This document shows positions 36,725 to 47,456 of a DNA stretch of 64,000 nucleotides, piece by piece. A program made the translations under genes and the position numbers. The stretch is from Dallia pectoralis (lineage: Eukaryota; Chordata; Actinopteri; Esociformes; Umbridae). The DNA is taken from assembly GCA_029465975.1 (NCBI GenBank), contig CM055739.1, positions 13,196,789-13,260,788 on the forward strand, written 5' to 3'. Each line of letters begins with the position of its first letter. Within the stretch, counting starts at the first letter, position 1. The notes beneath the pieces are model-generated. The model saw only the letters and a program-made list of their open reading frames with translations, was not told where the DNA came from and ran no database searches.

Positions 36725-37733
36725 GGTTACGAGAAAAACATCAAAATTGAATGCACATTTATCAAACAGGAAATCCTGATCGCGCTACACGAGCTGCGGA
36801 GGAAGTAGACACGTATAATCTCGCGATAAAAAAACAGACAATTTCCACCAATCACGGTCAAGTGACGGGTGTTTATTTTGACAAACAGCCAATGTCAATT
36901 GACCTTCGTCATAATGGGCGGCGGTTCTTGTGCTCGCTCTGGCATAGTTGGCTTTGGCTACGGAGGTGCGATCCGCTGTCAGCGAGCTGTCCTGCTAGAC
37001 TTGAGGGTTTGACGTTTTTGTGTGCGGCGAACGAACGCAGGAACGTGGTGCGAATGACGGTGCGGATGAATTAGGCATGCTCATAGACCGGAATACATTA
37101 CAAGGATCGCTTGATCGAGTGAACCATTGGAAGAACCCGGGGGTGTCTAGCTAACTAGTTAGCCGAACCATTGGATTAATGTTAGCATTGGGCTTACTGT
37201 AAGCCTGGCGCAGGGCTAGCTACCAATACTAGCTAGGAGGTAGCCCATTGCTACATCTGGTTTGATAAGACTTGGACATGTACTGTTTTTAACGGTTTAT
37301 TTATAAGCTGTCTAGACAGCGAGTGGCAACGTTGAGAGAGGCTTTATACGAACGGGTTCAACAAATGTGCACTAGTAGTGTAGCTAGGTGACTTGTTGCT
37401 ATTCAAACCCGGCGTACAGCTGGCTAACGTTACACAGGCAAGTGGTTAGTGGTCGAGCCTGTATCTGGCCGACATATCGATGCGCTACTCGCCATGCCTC
37501 TGCGCATACGCCCTAAAAAAGACAGGGAGTCAGCTGTTCAGTTTGAACGGTGTGTAGATATAATACACCCTAGTATGCGGGTACTACAAATGTATATAAC
37601 GTTTGATGTGTCCATCTGAAACCGGACAGACATCACGGCCAGTGGTTCTGTCTGATGCTATAGACGAGTGAACGGTTATCGATCAGTTTTATGGGGTGCA
37701 TTGGGTGGTATAACTTCAGCTAATACATCAATC
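36725..37733. promoter_or_regulatory. Divergent promoter region between mettl21a and ccnyl1
   Basis: The two start codons face away from each other across about 1 kb of CpG-containing DNA. Visible motifs include CCAAT boxes near 36846 and 36888 and TCTCGCGA at 36819-36826, which is most of the TCTCGCGAGA element known from TATA-less bidirectional promoters. YY1/Sp1-like GGCGGCGG follows near 36916. The distal half toward ccnyl1 is rich in GCTAGC/TAGCTA words and is presumably 5'UTR or first-exon sequence. Whether one element drives both genes is an inference. Confidence 0.55.
37691..37723 (+). promoter_or_regulatory. ccnyl1: Upstream ORF in the ccnyl1 leader
   Basis: An ATG at 37691 opens a ten-codon frame (MGCIGWYNFS) that stops at 37721-37723, only ten bases before the ccnyl1 ATG and in a different frame. 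If the transcript begins upstream of it, this uORF would be scanned first and could lower translation. The transcript start is unknown. Confidence 0.4.
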
Positions 37734-39613
37734 ATGGGGGCTACGGTGTCATGTTGCATGTCCCCCGGCGGGAGTCCAAAGCTTGCCAGGAAGGCAGTCG
37801 AGCTCGACGACTACCCAATAACCACCACCGCCGACGACGTGAGCGAGGACACGGGCACCTATCTGCAGCACATCAGTGATAGAGAGGTCCCAGATGGTAC
37901 GTGCCTTGTCTTCTCAGATAAGCGAGAGTGAAATGGTGTGCGTCATGGACACAAGACTATGCCACCAAGTCATGACTGTTTTTCTATTCATAATAATAAT
38001 ACATCTTTTCAGGATACCCAAGGACAATGAACTATAAAATTCAAACAAAAAACCTGGCTAAGCTGTGGGAAAAGCTGACCTGAACAAATCAGTTTTGAGT
38101 CTGTTTTTTAAAGTGATGATAGTCTGAGTTGCATGTTGCTGAAGGAGAGAGTTCCACAATTTCGGGGCAGCAGCACTAAACGCCCGATCACCCATTGTAC
38201 AAAGTCTAGTTTTTGGCACAGTGAGCAGTTCAGAGTTGGAGGAGCGGAGACTACAAGATGAGGTTTGTAAGTGAATGAGTAAGGGGCAAGGCTTTCTAGG
38301 GCCTTGTAGTTAAGAAGCTTGATCTTATAACGTATGCAAAACTTGATGGGAAGCCAGTGTAGGTGTTGCAGCATGGGAGTAATGTGTTCCCAGGGTTTTG
38401 TGCATGCACGGATTCTTGCAGCAGAGTTTTTGAACATATTGAAGCCTGGCCTGACAGGATTCCATTACAGTAGTCCAGACGTGATGTTACAAAAGCATGT
38501 ATGAGGGTCTCGGCAACCGGGTCTGTGAGGGATGACTGTGCCATCTTATTGCTGTTGCTAGTTCATGATATCCTAGAGTATTCCACATTATGTTGCTTGA
38601 CCAATGGCTTACAGAGCACAATGGGTGTAATAATGTCATCTTACCTCTTAGAATTGGCTCAGGAGTCCAACCCATCCGACAATGCCAGAGCCAGCACAAT
38701 CTTCCTCAACAAGTCACAGACAGATGGTAAGTGGAATGCGGATGTTCAGTATCTCCTGAGCATGTCCCCTGGGACCATATCAATATATGTAACGTTTAAT
38801 TGATTTGTTCTGTGTAACGTACTTACTCATGAACTTCCCACCATGTTGTGCCCGGCTGACACTGCCTAGAAAGACGGATGTGGGCGACACGAGGCTGTGT
38901 TACGGACTAAAACTTTTGTGAACTGTGTAAAACAGCAGTTCGCCGGGGTAAAACATTCAGTGAACTGCCCTTCTGACGATTTGTCTTTTGTTTTTGTTCT
39001 TTAGTGCGAGAGAAAAGAAAAAGTAACTACTTGAATAATCATCACGTGAGTGCACCCACCGTTTCATTGAAGCGTTCATATGACTGGCTGTGGAAATGTC
39101 GAAAAGCAATGCTGTTTTCTCCTTACTCCGTTGACCGACAACCACTCTCCTCTCGTAGATGTCTCCGGGTTTGCTCTCCAAGAAATACAGCTCCTGCTCT
39201 ACAATATTCCTTGATGATAGCACAGTCAGCCTGCCCAACCTAAAGAGTACTGTCAAATGGTTTGTTCTCCCATGCGCACACACACATGCACGCACATGAC
39301 AGAGGAGAAAATATAAAAATATTCTAACAGTCTTGTTTCTATGTGTTTCAGTGTCACGTTGGCCATTTACTATCATATAAAAAACAGGTAGGCTCTTTTG
39401 TCGTATTGATTTTCTGGAACATACCTGTAAGAGGTTGACCGTGTGTGACGTGATGAGGTAAACAAGTGCATGTTGTGTTTTTTATTTAATTTACATAAAA
39501 TGGGATTTTGTAGCAGATTTGACTGATGTGAGTTCCTCTTCTCATTAGGGATTCCAACCGTTCTCTGGACATTTTTGATGAAAAGATTCACCCATTGACG
39601 GTGTGTATGTGGG

Positions 39614-39654
<41 letters not shown>

Positions 39655-40592
39655 TTGTGTCAGAGAGATGTTTCTAATAATTGCTTTGTAATCCTCAGAG
39701 GGAGAAGGTTCCCGACGACTACTCCAGCGTAGGTCCAGAACACAAGCTCATTTACCGCTTTGTCCGCACGCTCTTCAGTTCAGCTCAACTCACCGCTGAG
39801 TGTGCCATTGTCACCCTGGTATGTCACAGGCCGACCCACCAATCACAGGGACGTTTAATAGGGAAAACATGTGATATTTAAAGAGCTTGCAACCTTTTTA
39901 TTGTATGCAAGACCGGACCCGTTGGCTGTACATGATCTACCTTGATCTTACCAGGTGTATCTGGAGCGTCTGCTGACCTACGCGGAGATCGACATCTGCC
40001 CAGGAAACTGGAAGCGCATCGTCCTGGGAGCCATCTTGCTGTCTTCCAAGGTGTGGGACGACCAGGCCGTGTGGAACGTTGACTACTGCCAGATCCTCAA
40101 GGACATCACCGTGGAGGACATGTGAGTCTATAGGTCGACGGCGTCCAGACAGTTGAAGGACGAGATGGATTTAATGTTGTTTTACGTCTGTCCAATCCTG
40201 TATCACCGGCCCAGGTGCTTCAGGCTCTTCTATGGATCTTTGAACCCAGTTACACTAGTTTATTCTGTTGTTCCCCTTTAATCAAGAACTGTGTAAGATC
40301 CTTGACACCAGGTCGGTGTGATCATTTTGGTGTAAAAGTTTAATGCTTAAGGCGGTGGGGAATTTAAATCTAAATTCAGTTTTATATATTGCGATTTAAT
40401 AGGCAATTATTTTTTAAGCCCTTTCTCTTCTGTTTTAGTCAACAAAAACGAGCAATACATAATTGTTTACTATGACCATCACAATAGATTAAACATGGAC
40501 TGTTCTTTCCTGTAGGCCGGGCCAATGTGTTATGATGAAAATCTGTCGAGCCTCACCTAGATTTCCACTGTATGCGACCACCAGGCTAGCGC

Positions 40593-40623
<31 letters not shown>

Positions 40624-42142
40624 TAACCCTCACCGCTTGTGATTATCCCCGTCAGGCTGGTCATGCACCTGACCTGGGCTATTTTACAAGACTTTCTGTA
40701 TCGATTAATTATTAAGCTATTATAGGTTCACGCAGCACAGACAGAAGAGGACTGGCCGCCCCTCAGAGCCTGGTTCCTCTTTAGGCTTCTTCCTATATTT
40801 GATCCATCGGGGAGTTTTTCCCTAGCTGCTGCGTATCAACCTTGCTCTGTCAGGTTTCAGGCTGGGTTTTTTCAATAGCACTTTGTGTCAACTTGTTGTA
40901 AAGAGGGCTTAATGAAATGCATTTAAATGTATTTTTCGACGGTTATAGAATGCTATGGCAATTATAAGTATGCTCTGATATGAATTAATCCTTTTTTACT
41001 TCGTTTGGACGGGTTATTTTGACATGTCTTATTGGTTGTTTTTACGGGTACATTCTATTGCATGCATGCCCCCCCCAAGGTAAATACACCCTGTGATGTT
41101 GTGAAAAGCATGCAGATATTGGTGGATGAAGCATTTCTGAAATAAAATGTCTCTCTCTATCCCCTCCTGCATAGGAATGAGATGGAGAGACACTTCCTGG
41201 AGCTGCTCCAGTTCAACATTAACGTTCCGGCCAGCGTTTACGCCAAGTACTACTTCGACTTGCGTTCCCTGGCGGACGACAACAACCTGAACTTCCCCCT
41301 GGAGCCGCTTGACAACCATCGAGCCACTAAGCTCGAGGTGAAGGGAGTTTGGAATTTCCATATATTTGCAAATTGTGTAACTGTTTTGGTATTACATAAA
41401 TTAAGAATGAGCCTATTTCCAACATTGCCTATTTCCAACATTGCCTATTTCCAACATTGCCTATTTCCAACATTGCCTATTTCCAACATTGCCTATTTCC
41501 AACATTGCCTATTTCCAACATTGCCTATTTCCAACATTGCCTATTTCCAACATTGCCTATTTCCAACATTGCCTATTTCCAACATTGCCTATTTCCAACA
41601 TTGCCTATTTCCAACATTGCCTATTTCCAACATTGCCTATTTCCAACATTGCCTATTTCCAACATTGCCTATATCCAACATTGCCTATATCCAACATTGC
41701 CTATATCCAACATTGCCTATATCCAACATTGCCTATTTCCAACATTGCCTATATCCAACATTGCCTATTTCCAACATTGCCTATTTCCAACATTGCCTAT
41801 TTCCAACATTGCCTATATCCAACATTGCCTATTTCCAACATTGCCTATTTCCAACATTGCCTATATCCAACATTGCCTATATCCAACATTGCCTATATCC
41901 AACATTGCCTATATCCAACATTGCCTATATCCAACATTGCCTATATCCAACATTGCCTATTTCCAACATTGCCTATTTCCAACTTTCTGTGTTGCTTCAT
42001 GACTGCTATGTTGTGTGTTTCCCAGGCCATCTCCAGACTGTGTGAGGACAGATATAAGGACTTGGGCAAGGTGACCATAAAGAAATCCCTCAGTGCAGAC
42101 AACCTGGTGGGCGTCCGGACCACCCACGCTGTGCTGTCATAA
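37734..42142 (+). CDS. ccnyl1: Cyclin-Y-like protein 1
   Basis: Ten exons are 37734-37896, 38652-38726, 39005-39045, 39159-39259, 39352-39387, 39549-39600, 39699-39818, 39955-40121, 41175-41337 and 42026-42142. All have GT/AG borders and compatible phases. They give 344 residues (human CCNY has 341). Cyclin-Y proteins sit at the plasma membrane, activate CDK14/CDK16 and promote LRP6 phosphorylation in Wnt signalling. The N-terminus MGATVSCC carries the Gly2 myristoylation and adjacent Cys palmitoylation sites. The block RASTIFLNKSQTD precedes the cyclin box, which covers about residues 140-270 ([45 protein letters not shown], DLRSL). The C-terminus has SADNLVGV, a likely 14-3-3 or phosphosite region. 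Intron 9 holds a 16-bp minisatellite. Intron 1 carries a LINE relic. Confidence 0.96.
38060..38545 (-). mobile_element. LINE reverse-transcriptase 3' remnant in ccnyl1 intron 1
   Basis: On the minus strand two overlapping frames carry the end of a non-LTR retrotransposon reverse transcriptase of the L2/CR1/Rex1-like kind common in fish. One frame (38544-38296) has AETLIHAFVTSRLDYCNGIL. The other (38437-38108) has KNSAARIRACTK, EHITPMLQHLHWLPIKFCIR and YKALESLAPYSF. A frameshift near 38430-38450 separates them, and the region is otherwise decayed. Only the thumb-like C-terminal part is present, which fits 5' truncation. It is antisense to ccnyl1. Confidence 0.85.
39613..39652. repeat. (GT)n microsatellite
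   Basis: A long GT run in ccnyl1 intron 6, about 40 bp downstream-to-upstream of the exon 7 acceptor region. It is probably length-polymorphic. Confidence 0.9.
40593..40622. repeat. (TA)n microsatellite
   Basis: This is a pure TA run of about 14 units within ccnyl1 intron 8. Confidence 0.9.
40700..40935. mobile_element. Short interspersed fish repeat (family uncertain)
   Basis: The stretch contains CAGAGCCTGGTTCCTCTTTA, GGCTTCTTCCT, GGGAGTTTTTCCCTAGC, TTTCAGGCTGGGTTTTTT and AATAGCACTTTGTG. These words in this order occur in a repeat found many times in teleost genomes, often as the tail of a SINE or LINE. I recognise the pattern but cannot assign the family from sequence alone. It lies in ccnyl1 intron 8. 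Confidence 0.5.
41412..41985. repeat. 16-bp minisatellite in ccnyl1 intron 9, about 36 copies
   Basis: The unit is CCTATTTCCAACATTG with one common variant, CCTATATCCAACATTG. The T and A forms are interspersed, the A form being commoner in the second half. The unit has no stop codon in any plus-strand frame, so all three frames are open through the array. It fills most of the 688-base intron between exons 9 and 10. Confidence 0.95.
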
Positions 42143-42603
42143 AGCGGACCCTCTGGAAACACACACACACTTTTCTGGAGGAAGATGAGGAGGCGCTGAA
42201 GGCCCGGTCATTTCATTCGCTGCTAAACTATACTTTCACACAGCTGTTCCCAAAATCGCTCACCCCCCTCCCCACCTACCACTTAGCTTCTACTGATCTG
42301 TAAGGTGTCAGAATTATGTTGGATGCTACCACCACTGCACTGCTCATACGACCCAGACCTTCCAGATCTGCGATCGTCCAGTGGTTCGGTCCAACGGGGG
42401 GGGGGGGGATGGGCAAGTTTGGGGCGTCGGATTCCGACCTCACGCCCTCACCAAACAATGAGGCCTCCTGAACTACCCTGTGGTGTAGTTTGGCACACAG
42501 ACACGGAGTGTGAGGTTGACTGGGGGGTTTCTTTGCTTACTATGTAGGCCAACTAGCTGTAAAATGTGTTTTTAATTAAACTAATTTTCAGTTGTTTGTT
42601 TCG

Positions 42604-42609
42604 AATAAA
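42604..42609 (+). terminator. ccnyl1: ccnyl1 poly(A) signal AATAAA
   Basis: The hexamer lies 462 bases past the ccnyl1 stop in TTTCGAATAAACCG, followed by a GT/T-rich segment (GTGTTTTGTTTCTTTT). It is the first canonical signal in the 3'UTR. Confidence 0.65.
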
Positions 42610-44184
42610 CCGTAATTATGCTAGAAATGGTGTCATGTACAGTGTTTTGTTTCTTTTAAAGAGCATTACGCAATTAACTTGATTTGCCTGAAACGTTACA
42701 CTGAACAATTATAAATGCAATGTGTTTATTTCAGCTGACTGATTTTCTTATGATTTCAAATAAGCATAAACGAGAACCCCCCTAACATTATTCATTAGCA
42801 CACACATTACTTCACCTACATTTTGACTGATATCCTCAAAAAAATGGGGGGATTACAGAGTTAAAATTGCATGTACTTTACTTTTCATCTTCTATACCTA
42901 CATGTCTATCATATCTGCACAGGTATTGCAGAGCATTTCACTTTGGCAGTCTAGTGGATGCCCATGAGTTCCTGCAACACAACATTGATTCAATGCCAAA
43001 CTCCTGCTTGGCTGCATACGAGTGTCTGATATACTGTTAAACAGTGTTCCTCCAGTAGAGGTCGCTGTTCTGTATTCATCTCATCTCACCCACATGTCAT
43101 TTGCATCACATTAAACAGGGGCAAGCATAGATATAGCACATAGATGGGATGTATAGTTCTATCTGATGTCCCAACTGATCTGCCATCTTACCTGGGGCCA
43201 GTATGTAAAACTCAAGACACTTCACATTATCCATGGTGGTATTTTGTGCCGCAGTAATATGATCCAAAAAAAGGATACCAAGGAGGTATTCGAGTTCTGA
43301 TTTATTATATTTGTCCACAACAAGTTTAGTTACTCCTATTTCTGCCCTCCAATTACTGTGCTATTGTTGACATAGTTAGATCAGTTAGATAGTTTGTTCC
43401 ATTCAGTGTACTTTACTGCTACTGAAGTAGTAATTTGTACAACAAAAATATATTTTAACAATATTTTCTATGGATATAAAATATAGGCATGTATTGTAAT
43501 GTAAATGCATTGTACACACACACACGAATTATCATTGAAAATAAAGAAATATGAATTGTTCTGAATTTTAAGTTCTATCCTGTATCTTCCTACATTAGAC
43601 CATAGCCATTTGGTACTCATGAATTATAAGAACGTATAATGCCACTTCTGCCATGTGTTAGTATTGTAGCTAGTTTCGAACCGGTCCCAGGTAAGATGGC
43701 TGCCAAAAAGTTCCATTCAGATGTAAAGAGGTTCTATGACATCAGCCAATCTACTGTTCTATTATATATGGGGGCAAGATGAATATATTGTGTTTTAGTG
43801 GCCACCTCCTATTCACCTATACCACTGAATTTAGAAACCCTGTTCTTATGAAGACGCGAGAGCTATTGTGCCCCACATAAGGTCAGAAGTAGGCTTCTAC
43901 TTATGTGAATTACCTTTGCTCTCATGTCCCAAAGACAGACTAATTGAAGGTGTTAAGGTGTTTGTTTGTGTGTGTACATATGAGAGCACCAGACTACTAC
44001 CCTTATGACTTTAAGAAGTCACTGATCAGCATCTGTAATGATTTTCTGTTTACTTTCTCAACAGATTGGACAGGTCAACACAGGCAACCACTTGTATTCA
44101 TTAGGTGATTGGAGGTTATCTACGATCCAGAGGTAGGCTGATTTGTCTTGTTCAGTGCATTTGCATTATTTGTTTTTTTTGGCT
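42610..44184. other. Intergenic, no gene recognised
   Basis: This AT-rich segment has no recognised exon. A 15-bp inverted repeat (43184-43198 against 43685-43699) brackets about 0.5 kb and may mark a decayed MITE. A nested hairpin lies at 43873-43906. The segment near 42690-42760 resembles a dispersed fish repeat, but weakly. Confidence 0.5.
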
Positions 44185-44893
44185 CAGCCTGCAAAAAAAT
44201 GCAAGGGTTGTAAAATGACTTACATAAATCAATTCATAATATGTTGTTTGTGTGCCGCTAACAAACATTTGATGAGGCATTTCGGATATGATTTTTCCCT
44301 ACACAAGAGTAAATTTGTGAATAAGAAATATGACCTACTACTTTTCTCATCCTCTCTCTGAATCGCTTTGTCAACTGCAATAGGGACAAGATCACCTAAG
44401 TAAAATTGCCAAGCACATTATCTTAAACGGAAACATTACATCTGGATCCCTGGCTGACATTTGAGTTTTGTCTCCTCCACAGGGCGTAAGGTATCCTGAG
44501 TATCTGGATCTGCGCCCCTTCATGTCTCAGTCCCACGGGGAGCCCCAGATCTACATGTTGTACGCTGTGCTGGTCCACTCAGGCTTCAGCTGCCACGCTG
44601 GACACTACCACTGCTACGTCAGGGTACGCACTCATCAGTAAAGAGACTACTAGTGTTGTGATCAGGAGACATATCTGGCAAATGGTGTAATGTAATGTGT
44701 GGGATTCAACCTATTTCTATGAAGGTCGATGGTAAATGGTTGTGTGGCGTCAGGGTGCTACATGTTAACAGCCTACCTCTCCTCTGTCAGGCAAACAACG
44801 ACCAGGGGTATCAGATGAATGTCTCCTCTGTGTCGGTCAGTGACCTCAGATCAGTCCCTAACCAGCCTACGCCCTCTTGTACATTAAGTGAGT
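44185..44893 (+). pseudogene. USP36/USP42-type deubiquitinase relic
   Basis: One exon, 44483-44623, is intact for 47 codons with AG and GTACGC borders. It encodes GVRYPEYLDLRPFMSQ and LYAVLVHSGFSCHAGHYHCY, the box that carries the catalytic His of the USP36/USP42/USP17 group. The next exon, from 44791, starts with a good acceptor and encodes YQMN and VSVSDLRSV, then loses frame where family members have the SQQAYVLFYI block. Upstream, 44365-44402 matches the LKRFxNFxGxKITK region but contains a stop from a one-base change. The fragment near 44190 may be the preceding Cys-rich part. No Cys-box exons are found. Introns are retained, so this is a duplicated fragment and not a processed copy. Residual expression cannot be excluded. 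Confidence 0.7.
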
Positions 44894-47123
44894 TGCACAC
44901 ATCCTCTTAACAAAACGAGATGCTTACCTGTGTCGGGGAAAGGAGACATTTGAGAGTTCGACTATTTGCTTTGTTCGGTTTGACCGTATAAATATGTCTT
45001 TAAGGTGAGTTTGACGTGTGTGCTGCCTGTTCTGTCCCAAATGATCTAAAGACTTCTGAGAGTGTACTTAGTGAAGATATTGATACTGTTTCAATATCAA
45101 AAGGAAACAAATTGCTTTATTTGACAAAGAGCAATTTCTTAAGCAGAATTTTTACTAGGTCTATTTTGGGAGCGTGCTAAGTACAGAATGGAAATTAACA
45201 TTTCAGCTACATTTTCATTATTCACAATGTCAATGTTATTTTAACCTCAGTGTGGAAGTTTATCAGAATCAGGTTTATTTGCCAAGTCTGTTTAGTTTTT
45301 TATCTGACAGTAGCATTTAGAACACACAATTAGAGACATTTTAAGACGTAATCGATAAAACTGTGAATTTACACACTGTGTTATTTCCTTCAGGAACTCT
45401 GATGTGCATTTCTCCCACATGACTGGAAATCGCAGCAGGTCCGTCAAACACAAGAGAAAGAGGATTAGGCGAGACACTAAAACTGAGGACGAAGAGAGTG
45501 GCTGCAACAACTGCTCTAACCAGAGTGACGTAATGACTGTATTTATTCCTAACAAGTGATCTCTCATTGCAGATTTGGACTTCTGTAATGCCTTCATGGA
45601 AACAGGGAATTTAACAGCAACAAGAATGACAGCCCAAGTATTTGAAAGTAGTGCTGAATTATTGTTTTTTAATTTTCATCAAAATGTTTGAATATTTTAA
45701 TGTCTTTTTTAACTTCTAACTTACTAACCATGTATGATAAAGAGTTAGTATATACTTGTATGAACAAAAAAACACTAAGCTTGGAGATTCACCATCTCAA
45801 CTGGTGTTGAGTGGAAGACTCAAATGAGACTTAATTCTTTCACTGGGACTATACCAGTTGGTTTATTCTAAGGACAAAGAAAGGAAAAAATAGGAAAATA
45901 ACTTTGTTTAGGAGATGACCATTGGCTTTGCGTTTTTCACCATTATTCACATCTGTATGACTGGTGTTGTGTAAACTTTTTTTTCTCTGCTGAAACTGTT
46001 CTGTTAGAACAGCCTTGCGTTATTCTAGTTGGTCTGACTAACACCAGACATTACACCACAACACCTACCCTGGACACACTTGAGGGCATTTCCAAATTGT
46101 TATTTTTTGATAACTCTTGTTTTCTCTGAAGCCTAAGATTTGTCTCTGTCAACCATGTACTGGAAAATAACCCTGACAGACACAGCATCGTTTTTCACTT
46201 ACTGATGCATTTTTTCTTTACTTTAACTCATTATTCAACTATAACCACCTGACTAGTAATAATCATGTGATCACATATTGCAGTGGACCTTTTTTGTTTG
46301 TTGTTAGTTTTTTCCTAGTGCCCATATGAAAGAATACTGGGAATTTTGTACCGTACTATCAGTTATTTTTTGTACAGAAAACATGTCCTGTATTAAGAAT
46401 CTCATGTGTAGTTTTAGATCATTTTTACAACATACTTTACACTGTGTTCCATGAACATAAGTTAAATAGATTTTTTTATTCTACAGTAGTTAAATCATAG
46501 TTCATATTGACCTGGATTTCTAAATCATGTCAGAACTTTTTCCCGCTTGGAAAATTTGTCCTATGACGTGAATAATAGAATTGAAAAACAAAACTGAAAT
46601 GTTTATTATCATTATTAACCTTATTAGTGTATGGGTGAGCACACATATGCAACCAGGTTATTGTAAGGTTTTTATTTTTCCCTCTTAAATATTTTTTTAC
46701 AGGTCATAAAGGTGGAAAAAATCTGACATGATTTATCACCAAAACCTGGCATTTTTCCAGAGGTGTGTAGTGTGTTATATCCACTGTACATACATATGGT
46801 TAGGGTTAAAATAAAAGTATAATGTTTCATTTGAAGTCTCAATTTATTTATAGCAATCTCTCTTTTTTATTGTTTAATTTATCAAAATATGTTGGAAGTA
46901 AGGCACCCTTTAAATAACCTGGGTGTTCTGAATCAGCCCTCTTCCGATAAATATAATATCTATATAAAAAAATCTCTCAATGTTACCAGCCTTTTTGCTG
47001 TGTTGTCAATGCTGAAAAAGCAGAACCCTAAAATATGTCTTATTTGGAATTTAGATAAAAATATTTGCAAACCAAACTGTAGTTGAAATTAATCTTCAAT
47101 ACTCAATTTTTTAATATTTGTTG
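44894..47123. other. Intergenic, no confident gene
   Basis: This is mainly AT-rich sequence. At 45394-45564 a good acceptor (TTATTTCCTTCAG) is followed by a frame open for 56 codons, rich in Lys/Arg then Asp/Glu, ending in TGA. It could be a last exon of the USP relic or chance. A fragment near 45260 (GAATCAGGTTTATTTGCCAA) matches a short dispersed fish repeat. The remainder has no recognised feature. Confidence 0.45.
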
Positions 47124-47131
47124 TCATATTG

Positions 47132-47448
47132 CATCGGAGGGCAGATATTTCAGCTCAGGGGCCACTTGAGCACTTTGAAATTATATGAAGGGCCACATTT
47201 GTTATGTAATTTGTTCATTCTAAAAAACTTGTGGGCCAGAAAAGGGCAATAATTAAAATGTATATACATACCATATATACAGGAGTTATCTTATATCTAA
47301 ATAACTTTAATTCAGATTCAGATACATTACAATTGGACTGCAAAGTTATTTTGTAATTCCTCTCAAAACTGTTTTAATACCTTCCGTGGGCCTGATGGAA
47401 TTTCCGAGGGCCGGATTCGACCCGCGGGCCATAGTTTGCCCACCCCTG
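47132..47448 (-). mobile_element. hAT-family MITE with 8-bp target duplication
   Basis: The right end, read on the minus strand, starts CAGGGGTGGGCAAACTATGG, a typical hAT terminal repeat followed by GGCCCGCGGGTC. The left end, CATCGGAGGGCAGATAT, is an imperfect inverted partner. The element is flanked by perfect 8-bp direct repeats TCATATTG at 47124-47131 and 47449-47456, the hallmark length for hAT insertion. It is 317 bp with no coding capacity, so it is non-autonomous. Confidence 0.85.
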
Positions 47449-47456
47449 TCATATTG

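Noticed and set aside
38108..38544. Independent minus-strand gene in ccnyl1 intron 1
   Set aside because: The frames match the end of a LINE reverse transcriptase and are broken.
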